Shown piece after piece: positions 51,639-55,005 of a stretch of DNA of 55,005 nt. This DNA comes from JBEAUL01 sp041161475 (GTDB taxonomy: Bacteria; Pseudomonadota; Gammaproteobacteria; UBA6186; Azoamicaceae): assembly GCA_041161475.1 (NCBI GenBank), contig JBEAUL010000075.1, positions 1-55,005 of the forward strand, read 5' to 3'. Below the pieces are notes generated by a model. It was given only the letters and a program-made list of their open reading frames with translations. It was not told the DNA's origin and did not search any database. Within the stretch, counting starts at the first letter, position 1. Each line of letters begins with the position of its first letter. Made by a program: the position numbers and the translations under genes.

Positions 51639-52592
51639 ATGGATGTGTGTATTGGCATGGTGACAAAAACCGGTAACCAAAAGAAAGCGACGAAAACAAA
51701 GACATCGCGTGTTGTTGCGCGCAAATCAGGCACCAAAGTATCGCCTAAAAAGCCCTTAAGCGCGATGAAAAAGTCTGTTGCAAGCAAAACAAGCCCTCGG
51801 CCTACAAAAACCAGCATAAAGACTAAAAAAACAGTGAACAAAAAAGGGATTACTATCAACACTAAAAGTTCTGTCATTAAAAAAAACAAAGCCACACAAA
51901 AAAAATCAGTTGCTCAGTCCTCCACGCCTAAATCAAAAAGCGTTCTGAGTAAAAAAAGCACACCAAGTAAAATAACTAAGCCACCTTTGCCTAAGGTAAA
52001 AACAGGCATAAAAAAACCGGTTTCCGCTCCAGTGGCACCAAAAGTAAAAAAAATGGCTCCTGTTAAAGAAAAACGTGTTCTCGAAAAAGAGTCAAGTGCT
52101 TCTAAAAAAGCCAAACCAACGCACATAAAAAAAACCAGTTCAGTGACTGAGAAAAGTGTTTCTGCGAATCGTGAATTTATCCCCTATCGATTTGAGCCTT
52201 ATTCACCATTAAAAGGTGAACATTACATGAGCGATCAACAATTGTCTCATTTTCGTCAAATTTTAAACGCTTGGAAACTGGAATTAATGCGCGAAGTGGA
52301 TAATACCATTTCAGGCATGAAAGCCTCTTCTGCAGATGTTTTGGCTGATTTAAACGATCGCGCCACGCAGGAAGAAGCCTTTAATTTAGAGTTGAGAACG
52401 CGCGATAGAGAAAGAAAATTATTGAAAAAAATTGAAGATGCGTTACAACAAATAGATGAAAAAGAATATGGGTATTGTGAATCTTGTGGTATAGAGATAG
52501 GTATTCGTCGTTTAGAGGCAAGACCAACGGCTGCTTTATGTATAGATTGTAAAACCTTAGCCGAAATTCGAGAAAAACGCGTGGCGCAATAG
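51639..52592 (+). CDS. dksA: DksA with a 178-residue lysine-rich N-terminal tail
   Basis: DksA binds the secondary channel of RNA polymerase and, with ppGpp, controls rRNA and amino-acid promoters. The core (about 179-317) is nearly canonical: coiled-coil tip DxxDxA (Asp237, Asp240, Ala242), RDRERKLLKKIEDAL and the zinc finger Cys280/283/301/304 (CESC...CIDC). Ahead of it are 178 residues with 46 lysines, rich in Ser, Thr, Pro and Ala and almost free of aromatic residues, like a histone H1 tail. No stop, frameshift or internal start separates the two parts; ATG 51639 has GGTGG upstream, whereas the next ATG has no ribosome site. Confidence 0.93.
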   Translation: MDVCIGMVTKTGNQKKATKTKTSRVVARKSGTKVSPKKPLSAMKKSVASKTSPRPTKTSIKTKKTVNKKGITINTKSSVIKKNKATQKKSVAQSSTPKSKSVLSKKSTPSKITKPPLPKVKTGIKKPVSAPVAPKVKKMAPVKEKRVLEKESSASKKAKPTHIKKTSSVTEKSVSANREFIPYRFEPYSPLKGEHYMSDQQLSHFRQILNAWKLELMREVDNTISGMKASSADVLADLNDRATQEEAFNLELRTRDRERKLLKKIEDALQQIDEKEYGYCESCGIEIGIRRLEARPTAALCIDCKTLAEIREKRVAQ

Positions 52593-52594
52593 TC

Positions 52595-53269
52595 GTGGAG
52601 GTCTTGTCGACTATTCTGCATCGTCAATCGGTACGTGCATTTTTAGAAAAACCTGTCACAGCTTTACAGGTACGCAAAATATTCAATGCCGCTAAATGGG
52701 CACCTTCGGGTGTTAATACCCAACCCTGGCGTGTTGTTGCCCTATCCGGAAAGCAAAAAGACCTGTTGAGTGCGCAGTTGCTCGAAGTCTTCGACAAAAA
52801 AGTATCCGCTCGACCAGATTATCATTATTACCCAAGCGAATGGGTTGAGCCGTATAAATCTCGGCGTAAGGCCTGTGGTTTGGCTTTATACTCGGCCTTG
52901 GGTATTCAGTTGGGGGAAGATGAAAAACGTCATGCGGCTTGGCGCAGAAATTATCTGTTTTTTGGCGCACCCGTAGGCTTGTTATTTTTTATTGATAAGC
53001 GGCTTGAAAAAGGCTCTTGGTTAGATATGGGCCTTTTTCTGCAAAATATCATGTTGGCGGCGCGTGGCATGGGTTTAGAAACTTGCTCCCAAGCCTCTTT
53101 AGCAGAATACCCTGATATTATTAGACAGTTTTTAGACATTTCGGCCGACTGGTCGGTTGTTTGTGGGATGGCTTTAGGGTATGCCGATTGGGATCATCCG
53201 ATCAACCAATACAGAACCACGCGTGAGGCAGAGCAAACCTTCTTGAGCTTGAAAGGATTTGATGTTTGA
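52595..53269 (+). CDS. Nitroreductase-family FMN oxidoreductase
   Basis: A 224-residue flavoenzyme of the nitroreductase fold: RQSVRAFLEKPV (FMN-binding Arg-x-Ser-x-Arg), AAKWAPSGVNTQPWRV, the DMGLFLQNIMLAARGMGLETC helix and the C-terminal VVCGMALGYADWDHPINQYRTTR. Members reduce nitroaromatics, quinones or flavins; the natural substrate cannot be told. It begins 2 nt after dksA at GTG 52595, or at TTG 52604; GGAGG is too close to the latter. Confidence 0.88.
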   Translation: MEVLSTILHRQSVRAFLEKPVTALQVRKIFNAAKWAPSGVNTQPWRVVALSGKQKDLLSAQLLEVFDKKVSARPDYHYYPSEWVEPYKSRRKACGLALYSALGIQLGEDEKRHAAWRRNYLFFGAPVGLLFFIDKRLEKGSWLDMGLFLQNIMLAARGMGLETCSQASLAEYPDIIRQFLDISADWSVVCGMALGYADWDHPINQYRTTREAEQTFLSLKGFDV

Positions 53270-53372
53270 GCTGTTTTTTGTAAAGCTTATACACGTAAAT
53301 TTGCTTTTATTAAAAAAAAGTTCCACACTTGTATGAGTTGTAAAACTGAATTACTGTTGTGAGGAGAAAAAG

Positions 53373-53750
53373 ATGAATACCGATTTTCGTCATTGGTCAA
53401 AAACCTTAGAGCCTGTTATCGCGATGAACAATACCATGATGCAGTGTGCACAAGAAATTGCCCGTTGCAACCTGAATTTAACAGCAGAGTGCATCAGCAT
53501 GGGACTTAAACAGTGCCAAAGCCCTTTGACCCAGAAAAAACCAGAAGAATGGGTGCAAATGCAAGTTAACATGACTTGTGAAGCTGTTGAGAAAGCAGTG
53601 AAAGCATTGCAAAAAAGTTCTGAAACCATGATGGAAGCCATGACAGAATGTCGCAGTAAATGTGAAGATATGGTAAGCAACCAATGCCATAGCTGTGGAA
53701 GCACACAAAGCAGCGCTTCGACCGATCGTCCTCACCATCGTAAAAGTTAA
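53373..53750 (+). CDS. Cysteine-rich phasin-like protein
   Basis: The 125 residues resemble the phasin family, small amphipathic helical proteins that coat polyhydroxybutyrate granules (EPVIAMNNTMMQCAQEIARCNLNLTAECISMGLKQCQ, then KPEEWVQMQVNMTCEAVEKAVKALQKSSETMMEAM). It is unusual in having nine cysteines at i+8-like spacing, ending in CHSC. GAGGAG precedes the ATG and a strong terminator follows. It agrees with phaB nearby; phaC is not in the window. Confidence 0.75.
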   Translation: MNTDFRHWSKTLEPVIAMNNTMMQCAQEIARCNLNLTAECISMGLKQCQSPLTQKKPEEWVQMQVNMTCEAVEKAVKALQKSSETMMEAMTECRSKCEDMVSNQCHSCGSTQSSASTDRPHHRKS

Positions 53751-53787
53751 GATCGCACACTTTCTCCCTTAAGTCTAATCACTTAAC

Positions 53788-53820
53788 AAGATCTCCTGTA
53801 TTACAGGAGATCTTTTTTTT
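53788..53820 (+). terminator. Rho-independent terminator after the phasin gene
   Basis: AAGATCTCCTG (53788-53798), a 5-nt loop, CAGGAGATCTT (53804-53814) and a run of T up to 53820: an 11-bp perfect stem with a classical U tract. Confidence 0.9.
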
Positions 53821-53833
53821 TGCATTGTTTTTC

Positions 53834-53861
53834 TTGCATAGAATGTCAGATAAGGTATAAT
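53834..53861 (+). promoter_or_regulatory. Promoter of the tRNA-tuf operon
   Basis: TTGCAT (53834-53839), 16 bp, TATAAT (53856-53861), then GGGTCC, a GC-rich discriminator as in stable-RNA promoters. It starts just before tRNA-Thr(UGU) and presumably drives all four tRNAs and tuf. Confidence 0.65.
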
Positions 53862-53873
53862 GGGTCCAAGTTT

Positions 53874-53949
53874 GCTGGCGTAGCTCAGTTGGTAGAGCAG
53901 CTGATTTGTAATCAGCAGGTCGCGGGTTCGACTCCTGTCGCCAGCTCCA
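53874..53949 (+). tRNA. tRNA-Thr (UGU)
   Basis: 76-nt cloverleaf, acceptor GCTGGCG/CGCCAGC, anticodon UGU in TTTGTAA, encoded CCA. First of the conserved thrU-tyrU-glyT-thrT-tuf order. Confidence 0.97.
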
Positions 53950-53989
53950 TTGACATTTAGGGAAGTTAATGGAAAAATACACCTTTTTT

Positions 53990-54075
<86 letters not shown>

Positions 54076-54092
54076 GTTTAAGTAAGTAATAA

Positions 54093-54166
54093 GCGGGTGT
54101 AGTTCAATGGTAGAACTTCAGCCTTCCAAGCTGATAGCGTGGGTTCGATTCCCATCACCCGCTCCA
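54093..54166 (+). tRNA. tRNA-Gly (UCC)
   Basis: 74-nt cloverleaf, acceptor GCGGGTG/CACCCGC, anticodon UCC in CTTCCAA, encoded CCA. Confidence 0.97.
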
Positions 54167-54172
54167 AGCGTT

Positions 54173-54247
<75 letters not shown>

Positions 54248-54316
54248 GTGTTGTGAGTGTTAAGTTAAACAATTTTCATTTTTAGGCAATGCGCGCTAAT
54301 TAGGAGACAAAGTCAA

Positions 54317-55005
54317 ATGGCAAAAGCAAAGTTCGAACGCGATCTTCCGCACATCAACGTGGGTACCATTGGTCACGTCGATCATGGTAAAACAACCCTA
54401 ACAGCTGCCTTAACCAAAGTATTGGCTGAAAAATTTGGTGGTGAGTTTAAAGATTACAGTCAAATTGATGCGGCTCCAGAAGAAAGAGCGCGTGGTATTA
54501 CCATCGCAACCGCGCATGTTGAATATCGTTCGGAAAAACGCCATTATGCACATGTGGACTGCCCAGGACACGCGGATTATGTCAAAAACATGATTACCGG
54601 TGCGGCGCAAATGGACGGTGCTATCTTGGTTGTGTCTGCTGCCGATGGCCCAATGCCTCAAACGCGTGAACACATCTTGTTGGCTCGTCAGGTCGGTGTG
54701 CCACGTATCGTTGTGTTTTTAAACAAAGCGGATATGGTTGACGATCCTGAATTGCTAGAGTTGGTTGAAATGGAAGTGCGTGATTTATTAACCAGCTACG
54801 GTTTCCCTGGTGATGAAACACCTGTGATTACCGGCTCTGCCTTAAAAGCCCTTCAAGGGGACAAAACAGAGATTGGTGTTGATGCTGTGTTGAAACTTGT
54901 TGCTGCAATGGATGAATATTTCCCTATTCCAGAACGTGCAGTCGATCAGCCCTTCTTGTTACCAATTGAAGACGTTTTCTCTATCTCTGGTCGTGGTACA
55001 GTGGT
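54317..55005 (+). CDS. tuf: Elongation factor Tu (partial, 3' end outside the window)
   Basis: EF-Tu delivers aminoacyl-tRNA to the ribosome. About 229 residues are visible: MAKAKFERDLPHINVGTIGHVDHGKTTLTAAL with the G1 loop GHVDHGKT, RGITIATAHVEY (G2), DCPGHADY (G3), NKAD (G4) and the start of domain 2. TTAGGAG precedes the ATG by about 10 nt. The frame is open to the last base. Confidence 0.98.
   Translation, partial: MAKAKFERDLPHINVGTIGHVDHGKTTLTAALTKVLAEKFGGEFKDYSQIDAAPEERARGITIATAHVEYRSEKRHYAHVDCPGHADYVKNMITGAAQMDGAILVVSAADGPMPQTREHILLARQVGVPRIVVFLNKADMVDDPELLELVEMEVRDLLTSYGFPGDETPVITGSALKALQGDKTEIGVDAVLKLVAAMDEYFPIPERAVDQPFLLPIEDVFSISGRGTV

Overview
The window reads as a contiguous, gene-dense piece of a gammaproteobacterial chromosome of moderate-to-low GC. 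It carries conserved housekeeping blocks in recognisably gammaproteobacterial order: kdsD-kdsC-lptCAB, mlaFEDCB-ibaG-murA, miaB-ybeZ-ybeY-corC, recA-alaS-lysC-csrA-tRNA-Ser, rpsF-rpsR-rplI-dnaB, and the tRNA-Thr/Tyr/Gly/Thr-tuf cluster. Several traits make me favour a host-associated lineage of the Legionellales/Coxiella type: large family-less proteins wedged between housekeeping genes, a glutamate/GABA-antiporter-like APC transporter, PHB-type genes (phaB, phasin), recA with no recX and no visible LexA box, and short isolated operons. This placement is an inference; no 16S or other species marker is present.

Layout. 1-143: tail of an unidentified + strand gene. 189-3667 (minus): LPS export and Kdo synthesis (lptB, lptA, lptC, kdsC, kdsD). 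3749-12172 (plus): a shortened division/cell-wall cluster (ftsI, murE, murF, mraY, murD, ftsW) with its own strong promoter but without mraZ/rsmH/ftsL before it or murG and later genes after it. 12183-13278 (minus): a three-gene toxin-antitoxin-like operon. 13331-14857 lnt (minus), divergent from rimK. 15888: tRNA-Met. 16001-19857: miaB, phoH-like ybeZ, ybeY, corC. 19854-22829 (minus): a 991-residue membrane protein built of three copies of one module, with no family I recognise. 22957-28642: recA, alaS, lysC, csrA, tRNA-Ser(GCU). 28749-30158: a family-less 469-residue protein sitting between tRNA-Ser and tRNA-Arg, which are neighbours in relatives. 30448-31082: a gene broken by two single-base shifts. 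31098-36356: a single-domain response regulator, the Mla phospholipid-transport operon, ibaG and murA. 36353-38632: pssA, a possible holD, rimI, a MazG-like pyrophosphohydrolase. 38664-41402: ribosomal proteins S6, S18, L9 and the replicative helicase DnaB. 41467-42670: a mobile-type AAA/DUF4143 ATPase preceded by paired 23-bp repeats. 42678-45140 (minus): ppa and a threonyl-tRNA synthetase lacking the TGS domain. 45308-50711: APC transporter, pcnB, pgi, phaB. 50726-53750: sfsA (minus, with altered active-site residues), dksA with a long lysine-rich histone-H1-like tail, a nitroreductase and a cysteine-rich phasin. 53834-end: four tRNAs and the start of tuf.

Functionally the window is dominated by envelope construction: peptidoglycan precursor synthesis and septal polymerisation, LPS inner core and transport, lipoprotein acylation, phospholipid trafficking and phosphatidylserine synthesis. 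Translation and its control come second. The parts most likely to be new are the triplicated 991-residue membrane protein, the tRNA-flanked 469-residue protein with a palindrome in its leader, and the three-gene toxin-antitoxin-like operon. I see no CRISPR array, no complete insertion sequence and no rRNA gene.
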